Shown in pieces: positions 30,331 through 41,989 of a stretch of DNA of 64,000 bases. The notes under the pieces were generated by a model. That model did no database searches and was not told where the DNA came from. It worked only from the letters and a program-made list of their open reading frames with translations. How positions within the stretch are numbered: the first letter of the stretch is position 1; every line of letters starts with the position of its first letter. Source of the DNA: Mesotaenium endlicherianum (lineage: Eukaryota; Streptophyta; Zygnematophyceae; Zygnematales; Mesotaeniaceae). Both the position numbers and the translations under genes were made by a program. The stretch covers positions 220,011-284,010 of the forward strand of contig WELA01010273.1 of assembly GCA_009602735.1 (NCBI GenBank), given 5' to 3'.

Positions 30331-32727
30331 AGTACTAGGAGCTCTATCTTCTGGGGAGCGAGACCTGGAACTGGACCTCTTTCTCCTATGTGATGGTCTT
30401 TTGAAACCTGGGGGTGGAGGCCAAGGTGGACCACGAGGAAATAAACTTAGCAAGTGGGCAGCCTCCTCTTACACAGTCTGCAAGTTGATGGAGACAGCTC
30501 TCTCCAGTGCAGCCCTCAAGCTGACAGGAACATACATGGGCATGCCAAAAGGGTGCTGCATTACATGGCCTAAGGGTACATGCCCTCTATGAGAGGGGGA
30601 TACAGGCTGCCCTCTGGCTGCCTCCCTGGCAGCTCTCCTGTCTGCTCTGGCTGACTGAGTCGCGCCTCCTAGGGTCGGACTCCTCCTGTTGAAACTTCCC
30701 AGCCACTGGAGATGTGAATCTCTGGGTGGACTGGTATCCCCAAGCTGCTGCAAGGTTGTGTGTGCCAAGGACCTTCCAGTCCTCTGCAGAGTGGGGGAGG
30801 TAGCAAGGGTCCGTACCTCAGCAGGGTTAGACTCCTCTCCTGCGTCTTCCTCCTCTTTGCCCTCATGCTCTTCCAAGACTTCTGGAGTCTCTCTGGTCAT
30901 TTCCTTCAACCGTTCCCGAGAAAAAGAGTATCCCACTAACCTCCCCCATTTAAGTGCTGGTGGGGTTTGTTGAGTCCTGACTGCATATAGGTCTTTCTCC
31001 CCTTGCTTACTTGCCCATGTGGCATAAGCAAGTTTCCCCTTAGAGAAAGAATCTCTAGTCCTGGTCCTATCCTCCTGCGTCTCCTGGCTCATGAAGTTCC
31101 TGACCCCATCCAGCCTTGGGTCCCATGCTGCAATGTGAGGTGGCAGCACTATTTTCCCCCGCAAGTTTGGCAGGAAATTGTCCTCCTTGGCTCTGTCATT
31201 CAACTGGTTTCTCATGTTGATGGTCATCCAACGCCAGTTTGTGGGTTGCGGGAAGAAAGCAGAATTTGTCCTCTTCAGAGTACAGGAGTACCAGTGTCCC
31301 GAGAAATCCAGCTGGATGGTCTTCCTTGCCAAGAACTCTCAGCCTCATCTCTCTACCTCATTATACGTGGCCTTGAATCAATTGTGGGAACTGGCATCCT
31401 TGAAGCTGTCTGTAGGCATAGGGATCAACTTCATGACCTTGTCTGTGCCCCAGATCCCAGGTTTTGTCGCAGCTTCAGATTCGCCTATCTGGGCCAATGC
31501 TCTGGCCTCCCGGACCGTACATCCCACTATCTTGGCATAGTCATGGAACATTAGAAGCCCTGTGTTGACCTCTATAAACTTGTCAAAGCTTGGGAATGTC
31601 TCCCCTCTCGCAGCAGCATGTCTTTTTGTAACTCACTTCGGCTTCTCTGGGCATACTTGAAGGCTTCCTCCAGAAGATCAAAGCCCTTGTTCATTATCGT
31701 GTAGCGGTAGTTTTTAATTTTCCTCTGTTCCTCCTCAGCTTTGAAATGAATCGTCTTACCAAATAGGCGATTAATAATTAATAAAGATCTTTATATCAGC
31801 AAGTAATCTTTATGGATTTTCCGTTAACTGATTAAACGGCAAAAGACAACACACTAGCAGTGAACAATACTCGTAAATCAAAAACGAGTAAACTAGCATC
31901 AATAATGCATTCAGTAAACTTATACATAAGCAAGGTTAGAAGACAGTGCGTATCAATGGCTTCTCGCCTTGGATTCAGTTCTCTCTCAGTCAGCTGTACA
32001 AAAGAGTTGGCCTCGTTTCCGAATGCCGAACTCGAGAGCAATATCTAGCATATGTACACGGAATGAGTTTACTGTTCAACGGTCAGTGCAATGGCACCGC
32101 CTACCCGGGAGTTAACCACGTTGGTAGGACCTCGGTTAACCAAATCCACCGCCATCTCCCATCATCCCGAATCGCCATCCGTCAAAGGGACGTCATCTGG
32201 CCATTCATCTAGCATACCACACTTAGATGCGTATCGAGGCAGTTCGCTGCTACCGAGTACGGAAGTCAGCTGGCTGTCAAAGAATGTGTCAGCAAGCTGA
32301 CTTAAGCTGACTTCAGCCTGCTGCATCCGGCTGAGTCATTAAACTGATACTAAATATAAAGTCCAGCAGACTGACTGTTAACTAAAGTTCAGCAGGCTGA
32401 ACTTAATTTGCTATTACATTTAAATGAATATTATATCTACTAATATACTGATTCATTACAACCTTGCTGCTTCCGTTTCTCCTCAGTTTGATTGTCTCCT
32501 TCTGCCTTTTTGGCTTCCTCTGCAACTTTTCTGTCGTGCTCTTCCTGTCTCAGTCTGGCTTGTTCTTCTTCTTCCTCCTTCCACTTCTGAGCCTCCCGCT
32601 GCATTCAAAGCCGCTCTTATTTTCAAGAGGAGATGAAGGATGATTCGATGTCACTATGGAACCCCTTATACTCCGTCTGTGCCTCGTCCGCCCTTCTTTT
32701 CCTCTTGAATTCGGACTTCTGAGTCAT
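30331..32727 (-). pseudogene. Family B extra 3' frame (B4), split by a solo B LTR
   Basis: It is read from an ATG at 32727 (MTQKSEFKRKRRADEAQ). The coiled-coil part is interrupted by the solo LTR at 31742-32460. Beyond it come FDLLEEAFKYAQRSRSE, the IPGIWG-type core, PTNWRWMTINMRNQ, LPPHIAAWDPRLDGV, FSKGKLAYATWASKQGEKDLYAVRTQ, an acidic segment, GHVPLGHVMQHPFGMPMYV and an Arg/Ser tail near 30350. It is broken. It is closest to B2 and B5 among the copies here. Confidence 0.84.
31742..32460 (-). repeat. Solo family B LTR inside B4 extra frame
   Basis: A 719-bp LTR in minus orientation with AGCTT (31737-31741) and ACCTT (32461-32465) on its sides, a 5-bp duplication with one mismatch. The extra frame continues on both sides, so it is a solo LTR and not the end of an element. 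Confidence 0.88.
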
Positions 32728-33134
32728 CCTACTCAAACATACCGCAATTGAGTTAGTGTAGTCATGATATTATGCACAAGTATTGAGTACTTTGACAGGT
32801 AAGAATGTAGTAGTGAGAGTTATAGCGTATGCAATACTTGGTGTAAGCAAGCGGAAAGTGGGAGGGTGCTTAAGGAAGAAATGAGTGTGAGCGCAGTTTC
32901 AGTGTGAAGAATGGTAGAAAAATCAACTGGTTTTCGAGATGTTATTCCACTCCCTCCAACTTAATGTTTAAGTTGGGCTGCCTGTCACATCTGTCACTTC
33001 GTGTTACCTGCTGTCAGTCTGTTACTAACTGTCACTTTCTCGCACACTGACTGTCAATTTTGGCCACGTTACCCCCTCCAACATAATTGGAGACAGGACC
33101 TCCTGTCACCTTCCCATGTCAACTGAAATGACTC
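32728..33134 (-). other. B4 spacer: splice-acceptor-like site, GTGACAG array, purine tracts
   Basis: On the minus strand CACTAAC (32752-32758) and TAG|G before the ATG match the layout in B2, B5 and B6. Polypurine-like tracts lie at 32950-32966 and 33072-33090, with GTGACAG-type units between them (about 32981-33060). No coding frame. Confidence 0.55.
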
Positions 33135-33716
33135 TTAGGGAGGTGTCCCAGCCTCCCGAAGGTAAAAGCGTTTCAACGTCCCTTTGGCATTGGCCAAATG
33201 GTCCTTACATTCCCAGGTGTACCGAGAAGCATCGTAACCCTTCCATCTGACCAGATATTTCATGATATGTTTAGATGATCGACGGACATATCCAGCTTCT
33301 AAAGTCTCATCAACCTCATATTCCTCAGGGTTGCCATCCCAAAGAACAGGGACCGATCCCGGTCGGACAGGTAGCCAACTTGTGAACAGTGTGTCACCCT
33401 TGATGTATGGTTCTAAAAAAGAGACATTAAACGTTGGGTGACCCTTGTATTCCGCTGACATGTTCGGTTTGTAAGCATTTTGACCGACACGGCGCACCAC
33501 TGAATATGGACCGACCCAAACTTGAACCAGCTGTTTCTTGACCACACCAGATTTGTAAAGGTGTTGAGAATGCAGTTTGACCAAATCGCCCTTAGAATAA
33601 GTCAGCTCTCGACGGTGTTGATTAGCATATATTTGTTGATTTTATTGAGCTTTGTGCAAGTTGTGTTGGACTTCTGACAGGGTGTCAGCATAATCCTAAG
33701 TTAACTGGGAAGACAC

Positions 33717-34221
33717 TGTAGTGATTTGGGTTATTATATATTAGTTTGCATAAATTTCAATGTTTTCACAAATATATTTGGAGTAGTATTGTGTGGAATC
33801 AAGTGTGAATAGGTCCTTTAGTAACTTGGTTCATGTCCTTTGAACCTTCCAAGGCATTTTCGAAGTTAGAGGAAAGACCTAGAAGAACTCCATGTGGCAA
33901 AAGTCAAATGTGCCATTTTTAGGTCAAAAGGACATGTGTACATTATTCTAGAAAGAGGTGGCAAGTTTTCGGATGTGTTGGGTGCCAACACATCAACATA
34001 CACCTTCCTAGAAATTACTTATTTAGCAAGTATATAAACAAGAGCTAGAACATAGAAAGACATTCCAGAATCACTCTTGTACTTGCCAAAATCCAGAAAT
34101 ATATTAACTTTCAAGAAGCCATCTCTCTTTCAAGAAGCTACCACTTGTGTTCAAAGATCCTTGTCTTGAATAGATAAAGTATTATATTTCATTAAGTACT
34201 TTATCTATCTGTTTCACTACA
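33717..34221 (+). repeat. Solo family A LTR in B4 integrase region
   Basis: A 505-bp LTR in plus orientation, bracketed by a perfect duplication GACAC (33712-33716 and 34222-34226). B4 sequence is continuous across it. It is of about the A2 LTR length and lacks any internal sequence. Confidence 0.93.
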
Positions 34222-37153
34222 GACACCGAGTTGTCAATCCCCTCAAGGTGAGTTAAGGACTCCCCTAGCACATCTATATGAGACTTGGGGACGCTACCTA
34301 GACTGGTTTCAAAAGGAGTCTCTTCCGTTGATGCATGCACCTCATTGTTGACCGCGAATTGATTTTGAGGCAACCGGTCATCCCAATTATCTTGTTTTCT
34401 GTTAATATATGCTCTCAACACTTCTTGCAAAACTCGGTTAGTTCTTTCAGTCCGTCCATCAGTCTGAGGGTGGTTTGCTGTGTTGAGTAGCTGTTTCGAT
34501 CCCATCAAAGCTCTGCAGAACTTAGAGGTAAATTTTGAGTCTCTGTCTGAAATAATGTAAGAGAGTAGCCCATGTTTGCATACCACATGGTTGTAGAACT
34601 GTCTCGCAGTTGCGAGTGCAGTCACCTTGACAGTGGTGGGGATGAAAATGACCATTTTTTTTTTTTGTCCACTACTACCTGTACATAGAATTATGCTCGT
34701 TGGCAATTCTTCGTAGTGTTGCCACCCAGTCCATAGTTATTGTTTCCCATCGTCTAGCTGGGGCAGGTAATGGTTGTATTAGCCCCCTAAAGGGTGTGTG
34801 TCTATACTTGTTTTTCTGACACTGATCACAGGACTTAACATATTTCAAGACCTCCCAAGGCAAGCCTTCCCAGTGATGATGTTTTTGCCAGTTTGCCAAC
34901 AGTTTTTGCAATTTTTGCCTGCCCCAATGTCCATTCAGTACATTGTCATGAGCTCGACTCAGTAACAAAGACCTTAATTGCAAGTTATTAAGAGTCACCA
35001 ACTTCAGCCTTCCTGAAGTGGTTTCAATTACCCGGACCCCTTCCTTCAGCCTTTAACCGAGTGCAGTAGCAGGACACACACCATCAGTTGGATTGGGCTC
35101 AAATGTTGGATCTGATGGTAGGCTTTTTAAAGTTGTTAAAGGAAGGACTTTTTGACTTTTAATGACTTGAGTTCACGAAGAACTTTATCCACAACATGCT
35201 GACTAAAGTTCCTTCCTTGCAAGTCAGGTCTTCTAGAGAGTGCATCAGCAGGATTCAACTTCCCTGGTTTGTAGTCGATCTGGACTTGGAACTGCTCCAG
35301 CATCTGGCTCCAGCGGTTCTCCCTCCTCGACAGCTTGGACTTCTTCTGGAAGTGAGTCAGAGCTTGATAATCAATAATCACCTTAAGCTTTGCCATGTAA
35401 GTATGCTCCCCACCGTTTGAGAACATGGATAATAGCCAGTAGCACTTTATCATGCACAGAATAATGGATCCCAGCTGGATTGTATTTCATAGATTTATAC
35501 AGCACAGGGTGCCTCTCTTGCTTTACCTTACCATCCTTTGTGGTTTTGTCAGCAAGCAGCAACAAAATGGCACCTATGGCAGAGTCCAAAGCATCAGTAA
35601 CCACCTGCACAGGTTTGCTAAGGTCATACACAGCTAAGACTGGGACAGAACAGAGAGCATCTTTGAAGTTCTGGAAGGCAACTTGCTGCTCTTCCCCCCA
35701 CACATACCCTATGTTCTTCTTAGTAAGGTCAGTCAATTTACTGGCCTTCATAGAATAATTTCTATAAATCTCCTATAGTAGTTTGCCAACCCGAGGAAGG
35801 ATCAAACTTTCGAGACAGACTGTGGTACTGGCCAGGCCCTTATGGTCTGGACTTTCTTAGGATCCACATTGATGCCGTCCTTACTGACAACATGTCCTAA
35901 GAATTCAATAGTCTCCTTACACACTTGCTCATTTTAGCATATAACTGATTCTTTCTCAGAGTGCCCATCACTGTCTTCAAGTGCTCAGCATGCTCCGCTT
36001 CATTGTTAGAAACAATTAAAATATCATCCAAGAAAACTTGCACAAACTTATCCAAGTAAGGTCTAAAAACGTCATTTACAGCACCTATGAAAGTTGCAAG
36101 AGCATTAGTCAGTCCACATGGCATCACATCAAACTCATAGTGTTCATAAAATGTGCGGAAAGCAGTCTTGTGTTCACCCCCCTCAGCAATTCTCGTTTGA
36201 TGATACCCACTCTTGAGATCTATCTTACTGCACACTTTAGCACCAGACAGGGTATCAAGCAAGTTCTCAATTCTGGGTAAAGCATACTTTTTCTGTAATG
36301 TCATTATGCCAAGAGCTCTGTGTAATCCTCACACATTTGCTTACTACCATCCTGTTTCTTAACACATAAGATGGGTGCGCCATAAGGTGATTTTCTGGGG
36401 AAAATATGACCACTTTCCTCCAGCTCTGCAATCTGTCTTTTCAACTCTTCGTTCTCCACATAAGACAAGCCATAGATGCGTTGCGAAGGTGGCTGACTCC
36501 CAGGTAATAAATCAATCTTATGATCTACTTCCCTCTTAGGGGGCAGTCCGGGAGGCATAGTAAAAACATCAGTATACTCAGTAACACTTTTTGCAGCAGT
36601 AGTGTGCCTCGGAGGACTCACGTTTTTCTCGATCACTTCTTCAGGTTGAGGAGGTACCTCTTTTAGCAGCAGACAAAATTTTTTGTCTTTTGGGTCCAGC
36701 TATCGATGAACTCTCTTGCATTCAGCAATTTGCATCTTTGTGGAAGCCTCTTCTTTTCCTTCATTTGCCATCCATACAGGACAAGAGGATGAGCACTGGT
36801 GGGTGCCAAGTTAGTCTGCCCATCACTAGCTCCTCTCACTTTAACTATACCATTGCTCCAACATACTTCAGCTTGATGTTTATTCAACCAGGACCTGCCT
36901 AGCACGAGATCATAAAAGCCAGTGTTGAGTACCTCAAATGCAAGCGTTTCAATAAGAGCTGCAATGCCAGAACCTAACTGGACCTCAATAGGCTTGGTTA
37001 TAACTCCTCCCGTGATACTTGAGGCATCTCTAAGAAATATTTTTCTGTTCCCTTGGGTGACAGTAGACAGCCTCAGCCGCTTAACTAAGTCCTTATGGAT
37101 AAAAGTATGTGACGTCCCTCCGTCAACAAATGCCCTCACCTTCCTGCCTGCAA

Positions 37154-38596
37154 TGTCGCCACTGCTACCCGTTTGACGGTACCGCACGTACAGCGTAAGC
37201 CACGGCCGCCCAAGTACGGGAAGTCAGCGTTGACTAACCGACCAAAGGACCGAGTGATCTCAGTCAGCGGTCATGTCAAAGTCGTTATCACTGTCAAAGT
37301 GGTCACGACACGTCAAACCCACACCCAGGGATGGATGGGGATTTGGACGGAGTAGTCAGCCGAAAGGCTAGGAGTGGAACCAGCAAGTGCCTGGAAAGGT
37401 ACTGATCAATTGGCTATCTAAGCCAAGTACGGCAGCGATGTTGCAGAAGCGTTGTGTGCCACCTCGGCCAAGACCCTCAGGTGACTAGTCACGGCTTGAG
37501 CTTTCATCCTGAACGCTGTCAGCCAGCCACATAGGCATGATTGTCAGCTGAAGGGCTAAGCAGTCACGCGCGAGAATCCCAAGGCATGCATGCATGCGGA
37601 ATGAGAACTCATAAGCTGTGTGAGAGCTGCTAGGTAAGGACGGCATGCAAGCTAAGCACTGTGACTAAGCACTGGCATTCTCGAGAGAGGATAATGTGTG
37701 GTGCCTGTGAAAGGCACGAGTCCTGCTTGAAGCTACCTCATTCTTGCTCGCATCGTTGTCAAAGGAAGTTGAAGAAGCAGAGGGAGCACGAAGAAGAAGG
37801 AGTTTCCAAGGCCATAGATAGACCGAGACGCCATGCTTATGCCGACGCTGGGAGATTTTTTCCTAACTGTATTATAAAAAGATTTGACCTCAGGAGTTCC
37901 CAAGAGAGGATCTCGCTGGTAGAAAGTAGAGAGCTGCTAAATATAATCTGTTTGGAGATTAGCACAGATTTGGGTCAAACGCCACAAGCGTGCGAGGAAC
38001 ACTTAAAATGGTGAGTACTGTGTTAGTTTCCAAGTTCTCAGAAGTCTCAGTCGTTGAATTGCTGATAGCAAGAGTAGTCTTAACAAGTGAAGCTCTCAGT
38101 GAAGAACTGAGTGAGCCCAGCCGAGCAGTGAAGAGCTGTTAAGGCGCGGTGTTGAGTGAAGAGCTCAGACCAGGCCAGCACAGATGTGCAGTTCCAGAGT
38201 CTTGTAAGCTGTGACTTTTGGAAGTTAAGCGAAAGCCTTGACGGGCGATTTTCTCAGAATCTGGCATTGCCTGTTAAGCTGCTAAGACGTGATTTCTGCA
38301 AACCACAAAACTTGTTCATTCTGTAAACTCTCAATTTGGGCGAAAGCTTGTGTGGAAGTAAGACACTTCTGTCCTTGTAAGGGAAGCTGAGGATGAGATA
38401 AGTTTTTTGAAATTTCCACCATGTGTTGGTAAGGTAGAGTGAGGAATTGGTTGCCGTCACCGACACACGTGCAGGGGACCATTAACTCGGTCGATTTTCC
38501 CACGTGCAGCAATGCACCGACACGTCGACCAGGTTGAAGGCACTCGTGCTGAGAACCTCGGCACGTGCCAGGGCTCCGACGCTGTTATGCACAACA
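37154..38596. repeat. Solo LTR-like unit E (1443 bp) in B4 protease
   Basis: TGTCGCCACTGC...TATGCACAACA has TG...CA ends and is flanked by GCAA on both sides (37150-37153 and 38597-38600). B4 sequence continues across it. A TATAAAAAG box at about 37870 suggests plus orientation. It has no gag or pol motif; the open stretch 37661-38014 is unlike any protein I know. The family is not represented elsewhere in the window. A 4-bp duplication is shorter than for the other insertions. Confidence 0.6.
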
Positions 38597-39053
38597 GCAA
38601 TCATACAATGCAGTAAGATAGAGGGGACTGACTTTTCGTGACTTTCGCATTGTTCTCCTGACTTAATGAAAAAAATGTTGGACATCAGGCGGAACAAGAT
38701 CATCCACAGTGTGCACTCTCTGAAAATCTATATTGCTGATGGTCTCCTTTATCTGTTTGTTAGGCATGCAAAGTGAATCCAATTCAGCAAGACCCATAAT
38801 ACCTGCTACGAGGGCAGCTAGTGATGACTCACTATACCTAGCATCCTCAGTAGACTAGATTACTGACTGTTATTGACTTTTAAAGGCTGATCCTTTCTCT
38901 TGACCTTTGGGAGGTGCATGCTAGGACACTGCTCTTTATAGTAACCCAACTGCTAGCAATGGTAGCAAAAAGATTTTGTTGAGGCTGGACTCAGCTTAGT
39001 CCTACCACCACCTCTTCTATAACCACCTTGAGAGTGTCCACCTCTTTCTCTTG

Positions 39054-39771
39054 TGAAATGAATCGACTTACCAAATAGGCGATTAACAATTAATGAAGAT
39101 CTTTATATCAGCAAGTAATCTTTATGGTATTTTTTGTTATTGATTCAACAGCAAAAGACAACATACTAGCAGTGGACAATACTCGCAAGTCAAATGGAAG
39201 TAAAGTAGCATCAGTAATGCAATCAATAAACTCGTACATAAGCAAGGCTAGAATACAATGCATATCAATGGCTTCTCGCCTCGAATTTAGATCTCTCTCC
39301 GTAAGTTGTACAAGAGAGTTGGCCTCATTTTCGAATGCCGATCTCAAGAGCAATACCTAGCATATGTACATAGCATGAGTTTACTGTTCAACGGCCAGTG
39401 CGATGGCACCGCCTACCCGGGAGTTAACCACGTTGGTAGGACCTCGGCTAACCAAATCCATCGCCATCTCCCATCATCCCGAATCGCTATCCATCCTAAG
39501 GATGTCATCTGGCCATTCATCTAGCATACCACACTTAGATGCATATCGAGGCAGGTCGCTGCTACCGAGTACGGAAGTCAACTGGCTGTCAAAGAATGTG
39601 TCAGCAAGCTGACCTAAGTTGACTTCAGCCCGCTGCTCCCGACTGAGTCATTAAACTGATTATTTTATAATGTCCTGCAGACTCAATATTAACTAAAGTT
39701 CAGCGGGCTGAACATATTTAACTATTATATTTAGATGAATATTATGTCTTCCAATATACTGATTCATTACA
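39054..39771 (-). repeat. Family B 3' LTR (B5)
   Basis: A 718-bp LTR with the palindromic CAGC/GCTG cluster of U3 at its right side. The polypurine tract ATCCCTCCAACTTAA (TTAAGTTGGAGGGAT on the minus strand) follows at 39772-39786. Confidence 0.92.
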
Positions 39772-39929
39772 ATCCCTCCAACTTAACAGGTTGTCGCCTC
39801 GACAACACTAACACTGGGTACATGGTTTTTCCCAACTGAAAGTAATGATTTCCCTTCCACCGCCTCTTGCTCCAACACTGATGCCTAACTATGGGGATCA
39901 CTAGTAACAGCGTGCTGTCCCTTCGCCCT

Positions 39930-41628
39930 CAGCCTACTGCCCTTCTGAGGGAGATGTTCCTGGGGCTCTACGGTCCGGGGCGCAAGACCGGGAGCCAGAC
40001 CTCCTCCTTCTATCTTGGGGTCTCCTGAAGCCTGAGGGCTCCATGTAGTGGGAACCAAGGGGAGAACGCAATAACTGGGTTGTTTCTTCCTACACAGTCT
40101 GAAAATGAAGGGAGGCAGCCTTCTCATGGGCATCTCTCAAATTGATAGGTACATATACCGGCATCCCAGAAGGATGTTGCATGACATGAGCCAAGGGCAC
40201 ATGTCCTCTCTGCGAGGGAGATGCTGGCAGGCCTCTGGCTATTTCTCTAGCAGCCCTCCTGTCTGCCCTATCTGACTGGGTCTCTGCGCCTGCAGATCGG
40301 CTCTGTCCTCTGGCAATTCCCAACCAAGTGATATCTTCCTCTTCAGCGAGCTGGTGCAGGGTTATGTCTGCCCTGGCCAACCCAGTCTTCTCCATTACAG
40401 GGGATATGGCAGGTGTCTGGGTCACAGCGGGGCTAGTGTCCTCCTCCTTGCCTTCCTCCTCTTCTTCCTCCAACTCCTCCTCTTCTTCCCCTGGCTCCTC
40501 TGAGACTGCTGGGGTCTCCTCTGTCAGCTGCTCCAGCTCTTCCCGAGAAAAAGAATACCCCGCTGACCTTCCCCTTTTGGGTGCTGGTGGGGGCTGTTGA
40601 GTTCTGACCGCATACAGATCTTTCTCTCCCTGCTTGCTTGCCCATTTGGCATATGCGTCCTTCCCTTTAGAGAATGACTCTCAAGCCTTGCTCTTGTCTT
40701 CTTGCATTTCTTGACTCATGGAGTCTCTTATTCCATCCAATTGTGGGTCCCAAGCTGCAATGTGAGGGGACAACACTATCTTCCCCTGTAGGTCTGTTAG
40801 GAAATCTTCCTCCCCTGCCCTGTCATTTTGCCGATCCCTCATGTTAATGGTCATCCACCGCCAATCGGTGGGCTTCTGGAAGAAGGCAGGGTCTGTCCTT
40901 TGCAGCGTACAAGGGTACCAATGCCCTGCGAAGTCCAGCTGATTGGTTTCCCTGGCCAAGAATTCCCAGCTCCTTCTCTCCACCTCATTATACATGACCT
41001 TGAACCTGTTATGGAATGTAGAGTCCTTAAAGTTGTCCGCTTTCATGGGGATCATCCTGATGACCCTATCATTCCCCCAGATACCCGGAATCGATACAGC
41101 TCCTTCCTCATTCACTTGGGCCATCGCCTTGGCCTCTTTGACCGTATATCCTACCATCTTGGCATGATTGTGGTAGAGGAGGAGGCTTGTGCTAACCTCT
41201 ATATACTTGTCAAAGTTTTTGGATGTTTCCCCTTCCCTCTGCAAGATGTCCTTCTGCGACTCACTGCGACTTCTCTCGGCATACTTGAAGGCCTCCTCCA
41301 GTAAATCAAAACCCTTGCCCAGCATTGTGTAGCGGTAGCTGCAGATTCTTCTCTGTTCTTCTTCAGCCTGCTGCTTCCGCCTCTCCTCTGCTTGCCTCTC
41401 CTCCTCAGCCTTCTTGGCCTCCTCTGCAGCATGTCTATCCAGTTCTTCCTGCCTCAGCCTGGCCTGTTCCTCCTCCTCCTTCTTCTTCTGTGCTTCCCGC
41501 TGTTGTTGGAGTCGTTGTGATTCCCGAGCGGAGATGGAGGATGATTCAATGTCGCCACGGAATTGCAAGTATACTGCATGTGCCTGTTTCGCTCTTCTCT
41601 TCCTCTTAAGTTACGACTTCTGAGTCAT
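39930..41628 (-). pseudogene. Family B extra 3' frame (B5)
   Basis: On the minus strand, a coiled-coil segment (QAEERRKQQAEEEQRR), then FDLLEEAFKYAERSRSESQ, HAKMVGYTVKEAKAMA, SIPGIWGNDRVIRMIPM, NEVERRSWEFLARE, PTDWRWMTINMRDRQ and SPHIAAWDPQLDGI, then FSKGKDAYAKWA, an Asp/Glu-rich tract, GHVPLAHVMQHPSGMPVYV and a basic Arg/Ser end. Much of it remains open, but the copy is broken. AG|G with a branch-like CACTGAC precedes the ATG at 41626-41628. Confidence 0.85.
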
Positions 41629-41989
41629 CCTGCACAATCATAAACACAATGCAGTCAGTGAAGTCATGGTACTTCGCCGCTACTGAGTACCCTTGGTGGA
41701 GAAGAACATGGTATGGAGAGTTCCAAGAGTGTAATACCTTGTGTGAGTAGAAAGAAGAATTGAGTCAGAGAGAAAAAGTGAGTGTGAGCGCAAGTTGAGT
41801 GTGTAGAATGATTACATAAAAATATGCTTAACTGTTTTCGAGACGGAACACACTCCCTCCAACTTAATTTCAAGGTGAGTTGCCTGTCACTATTGTCACT
41901 ATCTGTCACTAACTGTCACGTTTAACTGTCCCGTACCCCTCCAACTTACTTGGAGACGAGACATCCTGTCACCTGTCCAAGGCAACTGA
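41629..41989 (-). other. B5 spacer with GTGACAG array and purine tracts
   Basis: Polypurine-like tracts lie at 41853-41868 and 41935-41950, with GTGACAG-type units between them (41884-41930). There is no frame. The layout is the same as in B2 and B4. Confidence 0.55.

Larger units (their letters stand above)
33135..38900 (-). pseudogene. pol: Family B protease to chromodomain remains (B4)
   Basis: On the minus strand from right to left: protease (AFVDGGTSHTFIHKDLVKRL near 37110), RT ([12 protein letters not shown] near 36110, VFLDDILI near 36020), RNase H (VVTDALDSAIGAILL near 35580), integrase (CDQCQKNKYRHTP near 34820, [12 protein letters not shown] near 34540) and chromodomain (YLVRWKGYDASRYTWECK near 33230). 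A solo A LTR splits the integrase tail and solo LTR E splits protease from gag. It has many breaks. Confidence 0.86.

Noticed and set aside
31003-31554. Antisense open frames across the extra gene (31003-31554, 40828-41304, 52736-53179)
   Set aside because: They lie opposite a conserved coding region and follow from its codon composition; no start context or motif supports them.
37661-38014. 117-residue open frame inside unit E
   Set aside because: No recognised motif and no second copy; the unit behaves as a solo LTR with target duplications, so the frame is probably chance.
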